From: Actinomycetota bacterium | GTDB lineage: Bacteria > Actinomycetota > Nitriliruptoria > Nitriliruptorales > Nitriliruptoraceae | Assembly: GCA_019347575.1 (NCBI GenBank) | Contig: JAHWKY010000003.1 | Location: 1 to 64,000, forward strand | Length of the DNA stretch: 64,000 bases | Direction: 5' to 3' | Part shown: in pieces, positions 53,829 to 62,991 of the stretch | How positions within the stretch are numbered: the first letter of the stretch is position 1 | Layout of the letters: every line of letters begins with the position of its first letter | Made by a program: the position numbers and the translations under genes | The notes under the pieces: model-generated | The model's input: the letters and a program-made list of their open reading frames with translations, nothing else | Database searches by the model: none | What the model was told of the DNA's origin: nothing

Positions 53829-55121
53829 GTGCAGGGACACACCGAGTTCTTCCGCACCGAGTCCTGGACCTCCGGGATCGTCGGTCTCGGCTACGTCGGC
53901 CTCCCCTTGGCGGTCACCGCCAGCCGGCGCGGATTGCGCGCCATCGGGTTCGACATCGATGCAGAACGGGTCGAGCGCATACGCCAGGGCGAGTCTCCCG
54001 TCGAGGACATCACGGATGCCGAACTGAAGCAAGCCCTGGCGGATGGCCTGGACATCACCGATGACGAGTCGCGGCTCGCCGAGGCCGATGCCCTGTTCCT
54101 GTGTGTGCCCAGCCCGCTCGGCCGCAACCGCCAGCCCGATATGAGCTACATCGAGCGTGCGGTCGAGACCGTCACGCGAGTGGCCCGTCCCGGCCAGCTC
54201 GTGTCCCTCGAATCCACCTCGTACCCCGGAACTACCGAGGAGATGGTCGTGCCCGCGGTGGAAGCCGCGGGGCTCCGGGTCGACGAGGACGTTGCCGTCT
54301 GCTTCTCGCCCGAGCGTGTCGACCCCGGGAACCTGCTCCGGACCGGGCAGATCCCCAAGGTCATCGGTGGCGTGACCGCGTTGTCCGGCGAGGTCGGCGC
54401 CGCCGCGTACGCACGACTCGTCGATCGCGTTCACGTCGTGAGCTCCGCACGCGCCGCGGAGCTGACGAAACTTCTCGAGAACACGTACCGATCGGTGAAC
54501 ATCGCGTTGGTGAACGAGATGGCCTCGCTCGCCCACGCCCTAGACATCGACATCTGGGAGGTCATCGAGGCCGCGGCGACGAAGCCGTTCGGGTTCCAGC
54601 CGTTCTGGCCGGGACCTGGCGTGGGAGGTCATTGCATCCCGTTGGATCCGCAGTACCTGGCCTGGCGGGCTCGCGAGCTGCGCTTCGCCACCCGGTTCAT
54701 CGACCTCGCGGACCAGGTCAACACGCAGATGCCCGAGTACGTCGTGCACCGGATCTGGGATGAACTGAACAACCGCGGGCTACCCGTCTTCGGCACGGCC
54801 GTGCTCGCCGTCGGCCTCGCCTACAAGCGCAACGTCTCCGATGATCGTGAATCACCGGCGCTCGACGTTCTCCATCACCTCGCGCGGCGCGGCGCCGAGA
54901 TCAGCGTTCTCGATCCGCACGTCCCTCCTTCCAGGATCCAGCATCACGGCTTCGGCGTCGCCGATCCCTCTTCTCTCGAGGGCTTCGAAGCGGCAGTGAT
55001 CCTGACGGATCACGATTCGATAGACCTCGCACGTATCGCCGATTCCGTGCCGTTCGTCTTCGACACCCGAGGGGCGTACCGCCGACTCGGCATCGAACGG
55101 GCGAACGTTGTCCCCCTGTGA
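53829..55121 (+). CDS. Nucleotide-sugar 6-dehydrogenase (WecC/WbpA-type)
   Basis: 430 residues from GTG 53829, with GGAG 8 bp upstream; GTG 53793 is an alternative. NAD site SGIVGLGYVGLPLAVTASRR; LESTSYPGTTEEMVVPAVEA and CFSPERVDPGNLL; catalytic Cys269 in GVGGHCIPLDPQYLAWRARE; VAYKRNVSDDRESPALDVLH-type C-domain. The PGTTEE and GHCIPLDP forms point to UDP-N-acetyl-hexosamine substrates rather than UDP-glucose, so it is distinct from the ugd gene here. The 202-bp gap before it (53627-53828) has no element I can name. Confidence 0.88.
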   Translation: MQGHTEFFRTESWTSGIVGLGYVGLPLAVTASRRGLRAIGFDIDAERVERIRQGESPVEDITDAELKQALADGLDITDDESRLAEADALFLCVPSPLGRNRQPDMSYIERAVETVTRVARPGQLVSLESTSYPGTTEEMVVPAVEAAGLRVDEDVAVCFSPERVDPGNLLRTGQIPKVIGGVTALSGEVGAAAYARLVDRVHVVSSARAAELTKLLENTYRSVNIALVNEMASLAHALDIDIWEVIEAAATKPFGFQPFWPGPGVGGHCIPLDPQYLAWRARELRFATRFIDLADQVNTQMPEYVVHRIWDELNNRGLPVFGTAVLAVGLAYKRNVSDDRESPALDVLHHLARRGAEISVLDPHVPPSRIQHHGFGVADPSSLEGFEAAVILTDHDSIDLARIADSVPFVFDTRGAYRRLGIERANVVPL

Positions 55122-55168
55122 TCCGTGCGGATCCACACGCTCCCCTGGTCCGAGATCGGAGGATCGGG

Positions 55169-56290
55169 ATGACCGTTCGCATGGTCGATCTCGCCGCCCA
55201 GTGGCGGTCCGTGGGTGACGATGTCCTGCGGGCCACGGCGCGCGTAGGCAACAGCGGCTGGTACATCCTGGGTCCGGAGGTGACCTCGTTCGAGCAGGAG
55301 CTCAGTGGATGGTTCGGCCGCGCCCATGTGGCGGGCTGTGCGAGCGGACTCGACGCCCTGGAACTGGGTCTGCGCGCAGCTGGCCTGCGACCGGGGGATC
55401 ACGTGCTCACCACGCCCTTGAGCGCGTTCGCTACGACGCTGGCCATCATCAGAGCAGGCGGCGTACCCGTGTTCGTGGATACCGACGCGCGCGGCGCGAT
55501 CGATCTCGAGCGCTGTGCTGATCTGCTCTCACGCGATGAGCGGATCCGCTTCCTGCTCCCGGTTCACCTCTACGGGTGCCCGGTCGACCTTGACGGTGTC
55601 GAGCGTCTCGCGACCGCGCACGACGTCACCGTCGTGGAGGACTGTGCTCAGGCGATCGGCGCCGTCAGCGGAGGGCGCCCGGTCGGCACAGTCGGATCTG
55701 CGGCCGGTGTGAGCTTCTACCCGACCAAGAACCTCGGTGCCCTGGGCGACGCGGGCGCCGTGGTCGCCGGCGATCCCTCCGTCGCCGACCTGGTTCGCTC
55801 CCTCCGCGACTACGGACAGACCGCGAAGTACCGACACGACCACCTCGGGGCGAACAGTCGCCTCGACGAGCTTCACGCCGCGATCCTTCGATCGTGCATG
55901 CTGCCGCGCCTGTCCAGCTGGACCGCCAGGCGAACGCAGCTCGCCGACCGGTACCGGGAACTCCTCACAGGTTCCGCGCTGGAGCTCCTGGATGTCCCCG
56001 AGGGCGCCACGTGCGTCTGGCACCTGTTCCCGATCCTCGTTCGCGATGCCCGCTCGCGTGATGACTTCAGGCGACATCTCCGGGATGCCGGCGTCGAGAC
56101 CGCGGTGCACTACCCGACCCTCATCCCGGACCAAGCAGCCTTGCGCCACGTGGCAGGATGGCGGGTCGTGGGAAGACTGACGAGAGCAACAGATCGCGCG
56201 GCGAGATCGGTATCTCTGCCCCTTCACCCCTTCATGAGCACCGAGGATGTCGACGTCGTTGTCGCTGCGGTGAGAAGTTGGCAGCCGTGA
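55169..56290 (+). CDS. DegT/DnrJ/EryC1 sugar aminotransferase
   Basis: 373 residues from ATG 55169 with GGAGG 6 bp upstream. MVDLAAQWRSVGDDVLRATA start; HVAGCASGLDALELGLRAAG, VEDCAQAIGAVSGGRPVGTV and PLP-binding K187 in VSFYPTKNLGALGDAGAVV. Adds an amino group to a keto sugar nucleotide. With the downstream acetyltransferase/ketoisomerase it resembles FdtB, the 3-keto-6-deoxygalactose aminotransferase of the dTDP-Fuc3NAc pathway. A WbpE-type role is the alternative. Confidence 0.9.
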   Translation: MTVRMVDLAAQWRSVGDDVLRATARVGNSGWYILGPEVTSFEQELSGWFGRAHVAGCASGLDALELGLRAAGLRPGDHVLTTPLSAFATTLAIIRAGGVPVFVDTDARGAIDLERCADLLSRDERIRFLLPVHLYGCPVDLDGVERLATAHDVTVVEDCAQAIGAVSGGRPVGTVGSAAGVSFYPTKNLGALGDAGAVVAGDPSVADLVRSLRDYGQTAKYRHDHLGANSRLDELHAAILRSCMLPRLSSWTARRTQLADRYRELLTGSALELLDVPEGATCVWHLFPILVRDARSRDDFRRHLRDAGVETAVHYPTLIPDQAALRHVAGWRVVGRLTRATDRAARSVSLPLHPFMSTEDVDVVVAAVRSWQP

Positions 56291-57234
56291 GCCTCGCGTC
56301 GATCATCGTTCCTGTGTACGCCAACGAACCGTCGTTGCCGACCCTGCTCGACGAGCTGACGCGACTCCAACAGGGTTGGGTCGATCGGGGACTCGAAGCC
56401 GTGTTCGTCGTCGATGGCAGTCCGGATCGGAGCGTCGAGGTACTGCGGGAGCAGCTGCCTGACTGTCCCTTCGCGGCGCAATTGGTCCTCCTGTCGAGGA
56501 ACTTCGGCAGCTTCCAAGCGATACGCGCCGGGCTCGAGGTCGCCGAAGGTGACCACTTCGCGACCATGGCGGCGGATCTGCAGGATCCCGTCGAAGCGGT
56601 CGAGCGCTGCCTCGATGCGGTGTCCTCGGGCGGGCATGATGTGGCCGTAGGGACCAGGGAGTCGCGCAACGATCCGCTCCTGTCACGGCTCACCTCTGGT
56701 CTCTTCTGGAGGCTCTACCGGCGTCTGGTCCATGCTGGGGTGCCACGCGGCGGAGTCGACATGTTCGCCTGTAACGACCGTTTCCGTCGGCACCTGCTCG
56801 CCCTGCCGGAGAGGAACTCGTCACTCATCGGCCTGCTCTTCTGGCTCGGGTTCAACCGAGCCGAGGTCTCGTATGTCCGTCGCGCCCGTGTGCACGGTCG
56901 GAGCGCCTGGAGTTTCAGGCGGCGCGTGACCTACTTCGTAGACAGTCTCTTCGGCTTCTCGGACCTGCCGATCCGTCTCCTCGTGCTCATCGGGGTCCTC
57001 GGTGTGGCCGCTTCTACCTTGTACGGCGCCACAGTCGTGATCGGTCGTCTCACCGTCGGCTATCCCGTCCCGGGCTACGCAGCGACCGTCACGGTCGTGC
57101 TGTTCTTCGCGGGGTTGAACTCCCTCGGCCTCGGCATCATCGGCGCGTACGTCTGGCGGGCCTTCGAGAACACGAAGAGTCGCCCCGGGTACGTCGTCAT
57201 GGAGACGTGGCGGTACGACGAGGCTCGATCGTGA
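56287..57234 (+). CDS. GT2 glycosyltransferase with two C-terminal membrane helices
   Basis: 315 residues from GTG 56287 (4-bp overlap). ASIIVPVYANEPSLPTLLDE, DGSPDRSVE and FATMAADLQDPVEAVERCL (DxQDP acceptor/metal motif) are of the DPM1/ArnC/GtrB group. Two C-terminal helices (LLVLIGVLGVAASTLYGAT and VTVVLFFAGLNSLGLGIIGAYV). Such enzymes move a sugar from a nucleotide to undecaprenyl phosphate. Sugar unknown, possibly the amino sugar made by its neighbours. Confidence 0.9.
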   Translation: MSLASIIVPVYANEPSLPTLLDELTRLQQGWVDRGLEAVFVVDGSPDRSVEVLREQLPDCPFAAQLVLLSRNFGSFQAIRAGLEVAEGDHFATMAADLQDPVEAVERCLDAVSSGGHDVAVGTRESRNDPLLSRLTSGLFWRLYRRLVHAGVPRGGVDMFACNDRFRRHLLALPERNSSLIGLLFWLGFNRAEVSYVRRARVHGRSAWSFRRRVTYFVDSLFGFSDLPIRLLVLIGVLGVAASTLYGATVVIGRLTVGYPVPGYAATVTVVLFFAGLNSLGLGIIGAYVWRAFENTKSRPGYVVMETWRYDEARS

Positions 57235-58196
57235 CGGGCCCGTCGATCCACGCCAACGCGATCTGCGAGTCCCGCCACGTGGGGGGCGGCACTCGCATCT
57301 GGGCCTTCGCACACATCCTCCCCGGCGCGCGGATAGGTGCCGACTGCAACATCTGCGACCACGTGTTCATCGAGAACGATGTGATCGTGGGGGACCGCGT
57401 GACCGTGAAATCGGGAGTCCAGCTGTGGGATGGGGTCAGGATCGAAGACGACGTCTTCATCGGACCGAACGCGACCTTCACGAACGATCCCTTCCCCCGT
57501 AGCCGACGGCACCTCGACGCTCACCCCGTGACGACGGTGGAACGGAACGCTTCGGTAGGCGCCAACGCCACGCTGCTTCCAGGCGTCACCGTCGGCCGTG
57601 GAGCGATGATCGGGGCCGGCGCGGTGGTCGTGGCAGATGTCCCTCCGCACGCCATCGTCGTCGGGAACCCCGCACGCATCCGGGGTTACGCGAGTGGCCA
57701 CGTCAGCGTGCGATCATCGGTTCCGACTGTGGAACCCGAGAGCCGAGTTCCACTCGTCGGCGGGGCGATGTTGATGCGACTCCGCGTCGCGGAGGACATG
57801 CGGGGTCGCCTTTCGGTTGCGGAGATCGGCAACGGCCTGCCGTTCCCTGCGCGCCGTCTGTTCATCGTCCACGACGTCCCATCGGAAGAGGTGCGCGGTG
57901 AGCACGCGCACCGGGCATGTCATCAGTTCCTGGTCTGCGTGAGCGGCCGGATCAAGGTCATGCTGGACGATGGACAGGAGCGGGCTGAGGTGACGCTGGA
58001 CGATCCTGCTCTGGGGCTGCACGTTCCCCCCCTGGTGTGGGCGTCCCAGTACCGGTACGAGTCGAACGCGGTGCTGCTCGTGGCGGCGTCGGAGAGGTAC
58101 GACCCGGACGATTACATCCGTGACTACGCCGAGTTCCTCGCCATCGTCGCGTCTCACGGCGGCGAGGACGTCAACGGCTCCCCAGCAGATCGCTGA
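57231..58196 (+). CDS. Fused sugar N-acetyltransferase / 3,4-ketoisomerase (FdtD/WxcM-like)
   Basis: 321 residues from GTG 57231. Residues 1-155 are a left-handed beta-helix acetyltransferase (hexapeptide repeats ILPGARIGADCNICDHVFIE, MIGAGAVVVADVPPHAIVVG) of the FdtC/WbpD type. Residues about 178-318 are a cupin of the FdtA/WxcM-C type (LPFPARRLFIVHDVPSEEVR, GEHAHRACHQFLV, YDPDDYIRDYAEFLA) with the conserved HAH. Together with the DegT gene it would make dTDP-3-acetamido-3,6-dideoxyhexose if RmlA/RmlB are elsewhere. Its end overlaps the convergent gene by 26 bp. Confidence 0.88.
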   Translation: MTGPSIHANAICESRHVGGGTRIWAFAHILPGARIGADCNICDHVFIENDVIVGDRVTVKSGVQLWDGVRIEDDVFIGPNATFTNDPFPRSRRHLDAHPVTTVERNASVGANATLLPGVTVGRGAMIGAGAVVVADVPPHAIVVGNPARIRGYASGHVSVRSSVPTVEPESRVPLVGGAMLMRLRVAEDMRGRLSVAEIGNGLPFPARRLFIVHDVPSEEVRGEHAHRACHQFLVCVSGRIKVMLDDGQERAEVTLDDPALGLHVPPLVWASQYRYESNAVLLVAASERYDPDDYIRDYAEFLAIVASHGGEDVNGSPADR

Positions 58197-60465
58197 CCGC
58201 GAACACCTCTAAGGACCCGTTGGTGAACCGGGGCTCTGCCAGTTCACGCAGAGCGTGCGGTGGAGCCGCGTGCCGGAGATCCGCGACCAACAGCGTCACG
58301 CCTGCCGACGCCAGACGGCGGATGCTCTCGCGATGTCCCTCGAAGGCTGCGCTGTTCAACGCTGCGCGAACCGGGAACGGCTGGACCCGTGCTCGCCCTG
58401 TCGCCGCCCGCAACTCGACGTACTCATCCGTGAAATCCCACGCTTCCAAGAAGACGCGCCGGCGTGTGAAAGCGGAGTAGTAGAAGTAGCGCGCCCTTCC
58501 CTGGAGTTCGGTCCGGTGGTTGTTCACCGCTATTACGTCCGTCGCCTCGGTGTTGGACGCGACCCACTCCAGTCCGCCGAGGAGCTCGGCGTCGAGTCCC
58601 CGTTGTCTGTCGGGCTGCGCCTCGTTGTACACGGGGGTGGCGCTCGCTAGCGCCGCCACCGTCGGAGCAGCGTCCAGCGGTGCGTCGATCGCTACGAGCC
58701 CTGGGAGGAGCAACAGGAGCGCCGCCTCGTGGTGTCGGAGGAGGCTCCTGAGCACGGCCACGGCGATGATCAACGCCGCAGCGACCCAGAGGTGGCCGGC
58801 CAGGCCATCCCTCGGGCGCCAGTCCGTCGAGACGAACGCGAGACCGGCGACGATCGCCACGAGTGCCACGGATATCGACGCGGCGAGCCCGATGCGGCGA
58901 CGCCGTTGCGTACCCCAAGCCCCCACGAACCCGGCCGCGCTCAACATGATCAACGCGACGTAGCCGTAGTGCAGGAAGAAGACCTGGCTCCCCCCGAGGT
59001 GGTCGAAGGTGTAGTAGGCACCGACTCCGGCTACCCCGACCGCGACGAGCCACGCGGTAGGGGCGGTCGCTGCGAGCGGCCAGCGCCGTAGGGCGAGGAC
59101 GCCGGAGATTGGAGCCAAGAGCAGCGCCACGCTCAGCAGAGCAGCGAGCGCGACGATCAGTGGTCGTCCAGCTCCGGTGATCTCATCGACCAGCAATGGC
59201 CGGAGGTTCGAGCGACGGAGCGACGCGAGAGGATCGAACACCAGCGAGCCGGAGCCTCCGCCGTAGAGGGTCACCAGGCTGGCTGAGAGCACGACCGCCG
59301 TGAGCGCCGCTGCGATCGGTACCCAACGAGGGACGAAGACCTTCCGCACGACACGCCAGGTCGCGTACAAGACCAGCCCGCCGAGCAGGACAGGCAGGAT
59401 CGTAGCCTTCGCTCCGGCGGCCCCGATCAGGAGCAGGACGGTGGTCGACCCCTGCCGGCCACGCCACGGGCCACGGAGCCGATCGAGCAGAGGGACGGCG
59501 AGGACAAGTCCGAGCGTGAAGGTCGGGCTCGACCACAGGTGCGTTCGTAGGGTTCCGTTCGCCACGTACTCGATCGCGGGGCTGGGGTCGATCTCTCCAG
59601 CGAGGAACAGGAGGGCGCCCGCGACTGGACCCGACATCTCGCGGAGGGTCAGTCGCGTCGTCGTGGCGGAGATCTGCAGTGCGGCGAGAACCGTCAGCGT
59701 GATGGGGGCGAGACGAGTGAGGATCACCCAGGGATCCAGCCCGGTGACGGTGGCTGCGGCACCCATGTAGGCGTGCACGAACCAGTGGTAGTGGAGTGGT
59801 TCGCCCGCGAGCTGCGGCACCTGGGGAGGCCACCGAAGCGAGACCTCGCTGATCAACCCCGCGTGGTAGACGAGATCGGGCGCGTACGACACCGATCTCG
59901 CAGGGGTGACCGGTGGTGTGACGAGGAAGAGATCGAAGGCGACGAGGGCAGCAGCACCTCCAGCGACGAGGAACGTCACACGCCACCACCTGTCACCTCG
60001 GACGGTGGTTCCTGCTCGCGTCTCGTGTCGCGATGGCGCAACGCGAGGTCGGAAGCGTTGGAGGAGGCCGATCGTCGCGAGAGCAGCTGGCGGGTAAGCC
60101 CATACGAGACCGGGATGGCCGAGGGCAGCCGACAGGGCGGTCGCCCCGACGGTCATGACGGTGCCGGTGGCCCAAGCGAGGGTGAACCGGCCGAGCGGAT
60201 CACGGAGGTCTACGGACGACCACCACACCAACGCCCACCCCGGAACGAGGGCGAAGGTGGCCTCGAACCCGACGTAGCGGATCCAATCCATGGGTGCGAG
60301 ACCGCCCCAGGTCCACAGGGCGACGACAGCACCCGCCAGGCCCGCGATGGTCCACACGAGACCACGCCGCGTCGGAACGACGGACAATGATCGGGCTCCG
60401 CGAAGGGGCCGGTAGCGTAGCCACGGCCAGCGAGCGCCCAGGGCCTCGTCACCGCGAACCGTCAC
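58171..60465 (-). CDS. Large polytopic membrane protein, putative GT-C glycosyltransferase
   Basis: 764 residues from GTG 60465. About 13 membrane helices, starting with VWTIAGLAGAVVALWTWGGL and ATFALVPGWALVWW. The first long outer loop contains APDLVYHAGLISEVSLRWPP and LAGEPLHYHWFVHAYMG, with Asp and His residues placed as in GT-C enzymes. The C-terminal 110 residues are soluble. It likely transfers a sugar from a polyprenyl donor in the polysaccharide pathway, but no defined family was recognised. Only 15 bp separate it from the divergent GT4 gene, so promoters must overlap coding sequence. Confidence 0.78.
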   Translation of the reverse strand: MTVRGDEALGARWPWLRYRPLRGARSLSVVPTRRGLVWTIAGLAGAVVALWTWGGLAPMDWIRYVGFEATFALVPGWALVWWSSVDLRDPLGRFTLAWATGTVMTVGATALSAALGHPGLVWAYPPAALATIGLLQRFRPRVAPSRHETRAGTTVRGDRWWRVTFLVAGGAAALVAFDLFLVTPPVTPARSVSYAPDLVYHAGLISEVSLRWPPQVPQLAGEPLHYHWFVHAYMGAAATVTGLDPWVILTRLAPITLTVLAALQISATTTRLTLREMSGPVAGALLFLAGEIDPSPAIEYVANGTLRTHLWSSPTFTLGLVLAVPLLDRLRGPWRGRQGSTTVLLLIGAAGAKATILPVLLGGLVLYATWRVVRKVFVPRWVPIAAALTAVVLSASLVTLYGGGSGSLVFDPLASLRRSNLRPLLVDEITGAGRPLIVALAALLSVALLLAPISGVLALRRWPLAATAPTAWLVAVGVAGVGAYYTFDHLGGSQVFFLHYGYVALIMLSAAGFVGAWGTQRRRRIGLAASISVALVAIVAGLAFVSTDWRPRDGLAGHLWVAAALIIAVAVLRSLLRHHEAALLLLLPGLVAIDAPLDAAPTVAALASATPVYNEAQPDRQRGLDAELLGGLEWVASNTEATDVIAVNNHRTELQGRARYFYYSAFTRRRVFLEAWDFTDEYVELRAATGRARVQPFPVRAALNSAAFEGHRESIRRLASAGVTLLVADLRHAAPPHALRELAEPRFTNGSLEVFAVSDLLGSR

Positions 60466-60480
60466 CTGTCAGGCCACTCC

Positions 60481-61617
60481 TTGCGTGTGCTCATGATCGT
60501 CCTGAGCGACATCGCTCACGACACGAGGGTGCGACGTGAGGCCTCCGCCCTCGCGACCGCCGGGCACGAGGTCGTCATCGTCTGTCGGAACGCCAAGGGG
60601 TGGGACGATGCACCTAGCGGCGTGTCCGTGCGGGCCGCCTCCGCGGCCTCGCCCTTCCCTGCGGCATCGTCCCGACGGCTCGGACCGACGGGCCGGCTGG
60701 CGAGGTGGCTGCTGCTCCCTCGCCACCGCGAGGCGGTCGAGATGACCTTCCGGCGTTCCGCCGGTGCGCTCGTCGCCGCATCGGCGGACTTCGATGTCGT
60801 GCACGCGCACGATCTACCCACCCTCCCGGTCGCCGCCTCCGTGGCGCGCGACGGCGGGGCGGCGCTGGTCTACGACGCCCACGAGTGCTGGACCGGCCGA
60901 CCTCGCTACGGCCGTCCTACACCCTGGAAGCGGTATCGCCAGCGGACCCTCGAGTCGCGTCTGGGCGGAGCCGCGCGAGCGGTGCTGACCGTGAGCGATG
61001 GCCTCGCCGAGTGGTTCGACCGCACCTACGGGTGGCGTGACGTGGTGGTGGTGCGCAACACCTTCCCTTCGGTGGCGCCCCGACCGGTTCCGCCACCCAC
61101 GGGCGTTGTCTACGCCGGTCGACTGGGTCCCGGCCGGGACCTTCCGACGGTCGTCTCGGCGATGCGTCGACGGATGGACCTACGACTGATCCTGGTCGGA
61201 CCGGTGGATCGAACGTGGCTGCGGGGCGCGGACCTGGCCGGGGTCGACGTCCGCGAGCCGATCCTGGTCGACGAGGTGGGCTCGCTCTACCGCGACAGCG
61301 GCATCGCGGTCGTGCCGATGGAGGACGGTCCTCTGAACCACCGGGTAGCACTCCCGAACAAGCTCTTCCACGCGATCCAGGTCGGGGTCCCGGTCGTCGC
61401 GGCAGACCTACCTGAGATCCGTCGGGTCGTGGTGTCGCACGGACTCGGTGCTCTGTACCGACCAGGCGACGCGGAGTCCTTCCTTGCTGCGCTCCACCGC
61501 GTGGCGAGCGATCATGCCTCCTACGTCGAACGCATCGGCGCGGTCCGCCAGGAGTTCTCGTGGGAAGTAGACTCCCGACGGCTCCTCGATGTGTACGACC
61601 GACTCGGAGCCTCCTGA
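60481..61617 (+). CDS. GT4-family glycosyltransferase
   Basis: 378 residues from TTG 60481. RVLMIVLSDIAHDTRVRREA (acceptor-domain start), DFDVVHAHDLPTLPVA, GVVYAGRLGPGRDLPTVVSA, GIAVVPMEDGPLNHRVALPN and KLFHAIQVGVPVVAADLPEI, the last replacing the E-x7-E loop. A GT-B fold cytoplasmic enzyme; donor unknown. It shares its N-terminal style with the partial gene at 62988. Confidence 0.88.
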   Translation: MRVLMIVLSDIAHDTRVRREASALATAGHEVVIVCRNAKGWDDAPSGVSVRAASAASPFPAASSRRLGPTGRLARWLLLPRHREAVEMTFRRSAGALVAASADFDVVHAHDLPTLPVAASVARDGGAALVYDAHECWTGRPRYGRPTPWKRYRQRTLESRLGGAARAVLTVSDGLAEWFDRTYGWRDVVVVRNTFPSVAPRPVPPPTGVVYAGRLGPGRDLPTVVSAMRRRMDLRLILVGPVDRTWLRGADLAGVDVREPILVDEVGSLYRDSGIAVVPMEDGPLNHRVALPNKLFHAIQVGVPVVAADLPEIRRVVVSHGLGALYRPGDAESFLAALHRVASDHASYVERIGAVRQEFSWEVDSRRLLDVYDRLGAS

Positions 61618-61644
61618 GGATGATCCCTCGGTTCGGAGTTCGTC

Positions 61645-62991
61645 TTGGTGACGCGCGTGCTCTACGCGCCCCGCAACATCTCGGGGCAGGCCAGTGAGTA
61701 CGCCGCCGCCGTAGCGCCGCACGGCTTCGCGGGTGAGATCTGGAGCTACGGCGATGTCGCCTACGGCTTCTCGGCGGACCGGATCATCGACAAGGTCAGG
61801 CTGCGAACCGACCCCGCCTTCCGCTTCGAAGTCCTGCACGAGGCCGTGACTCGGTTCGACGTCTTCCACTTCCAGTACGGTCGCTCGCTGCTCGATCCCG
61901 TCGGAGCGGTCCTGCCGGACCTGTGGGATCTGCCCCTACTGCGCTCGCTGGGCAAGAAGGTCTTCATGCATTGGCGTGGCTCGGACATCCGACTCCCGTC
62001 GGAGCACCGGACCCGCGAACCGGACTCGTACTTCAACGATGTCGACCTGGAGGTCGATGAGGACCGGGTGCGTGGCAGGATCTCGATCTGCCGCCGCTAC
62101 TGCGATGCGATGTTCGTGTCGACTCCTGGGCTGCTCGACTACGTGCCGGACGCGGACTGGGTACCTCACGTCATCGACACACAGGAGTGGGCGTACGTCG
62201 ACCGTGTCGAGCCCGACGTCCCCCTCGTCGTGCACATCCCGTCGAACCGGGGCATCAAGGGCTCCCACCACGTGGAGACGGCCGTCGCCCCGCTCGTGGA
62301 GCAGGGCCTGATCCGGTACCAGACCCTGAACGGACTCGATCGGGTCAGCCTGCGCGGTGCTCTCGAGAGAGCGGACATCGTCGTGGACAGCATCACCATC
62401 GGCGATCACGGGCTCATCTCGGTCGAGGCGATGTCGCTCGGTGCGATCCCGGTCGCGCACATCCACCCCCAGAACCGGGAACGTAACCCGGGGGTACCCG
62501 TCGTCGAGGCTCAGCCGGCGACCCTCGAGCAGGTCCTGCGCGACCTGGCCCGAGACCGCGACCGTCGCGCCGATCTGCGCATGGTCGTCCGAGCGTGGGC
62601 GGAGAACCGCCACGATCGCCGCACGGTCGCGCCCCTGCTAGTCGGCGCCTACCGACGTCGCTCTGCACCCGTCGTCGCCGCGTACCCCGATTGGCCGCGA
62701 TCGGCCGCGCAGGTGAACCTCGCCGCGTTGGAGGACGAGATCGAGCGCCTGAGGACGTCCGTCGATCCGGTGGTCGGCAGCCTGTCGCTGTTCACCACTG
62801 GCAGCACGAGGTTCGCGGTGGACCGCCTGCTCGCCCGCATCGTCGAGCTCGAGGCCGCGGTCGAGGCGAGACAGCCGCGTTCGCGGCTGCTCAGACGCCG
62901 CCAGCTTCGGCGCACCTTCCGGGAGTTCGTCAAGCGCCACCCGGTTCTCCACCGTTGGGCCCGCCGCGTCTCACGGATAGTCGGCGGGTGA
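61645..62991 (+). CDS. GT4-like glycosyltransferase with C-terminal coiled coil
   Basis: 448 residues from TTG 61645 (GTG 61648 is nearly equivalent). Rossmann-like region with RVLYAPRNISGQASEYAAAV, DVFHFQYGRSLLDPVGAVLP and FMHWRGSDIRLPSEH. The second domain has VVHIPSNRGIKGSHHVETAV and DSITIGDHGLISVEAMSLGA, which matches a GT-B donor site. A basic helical tail (ARIVELEAAVEARQPRSRLL) follows from about 385. The family is not sharply defined; the enzyme role is inferred. Confidence 0.75.
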   Translation: MVTRVLYAPRNISGQASEYAAAVAPHGFAGEIWSYGDVAYGFSADRIIDKVRLRTDPAFRFEVLHEAVTRFDVFHFQYGRSLLDPVGAVLPDLWDLPLLRSLGKKVFMHWRGSDIRLPSEHRTREPDSYFNDVDLEVDEDRVRGRISICRRYCDAMFVSTPGLLDYVPDADWVPHVIDTQEWAYVDRVEPDVPLVVHIPSNRGIKGSHHVETAVAPLVEQGLIRYQTLNGLDRVSLRGALERADIVVDSITIGDHGLISVEAMSLGAIPVAHIHPQNRERNPGVPVVEAQPATLEQVLRDLARDRDRRADLRMVVRAWAENRHDRRTVAPLLVGAYRRRSAPVVAAYPDWPRSAAQVNLAALEDEIERLRTSVDPVVGSLSLFTTGSTRFAVDRLLARIVELEAAVEARQPRSRLLRRRQLRRTFREFVKRHPVLHRWARRVSRIVGG

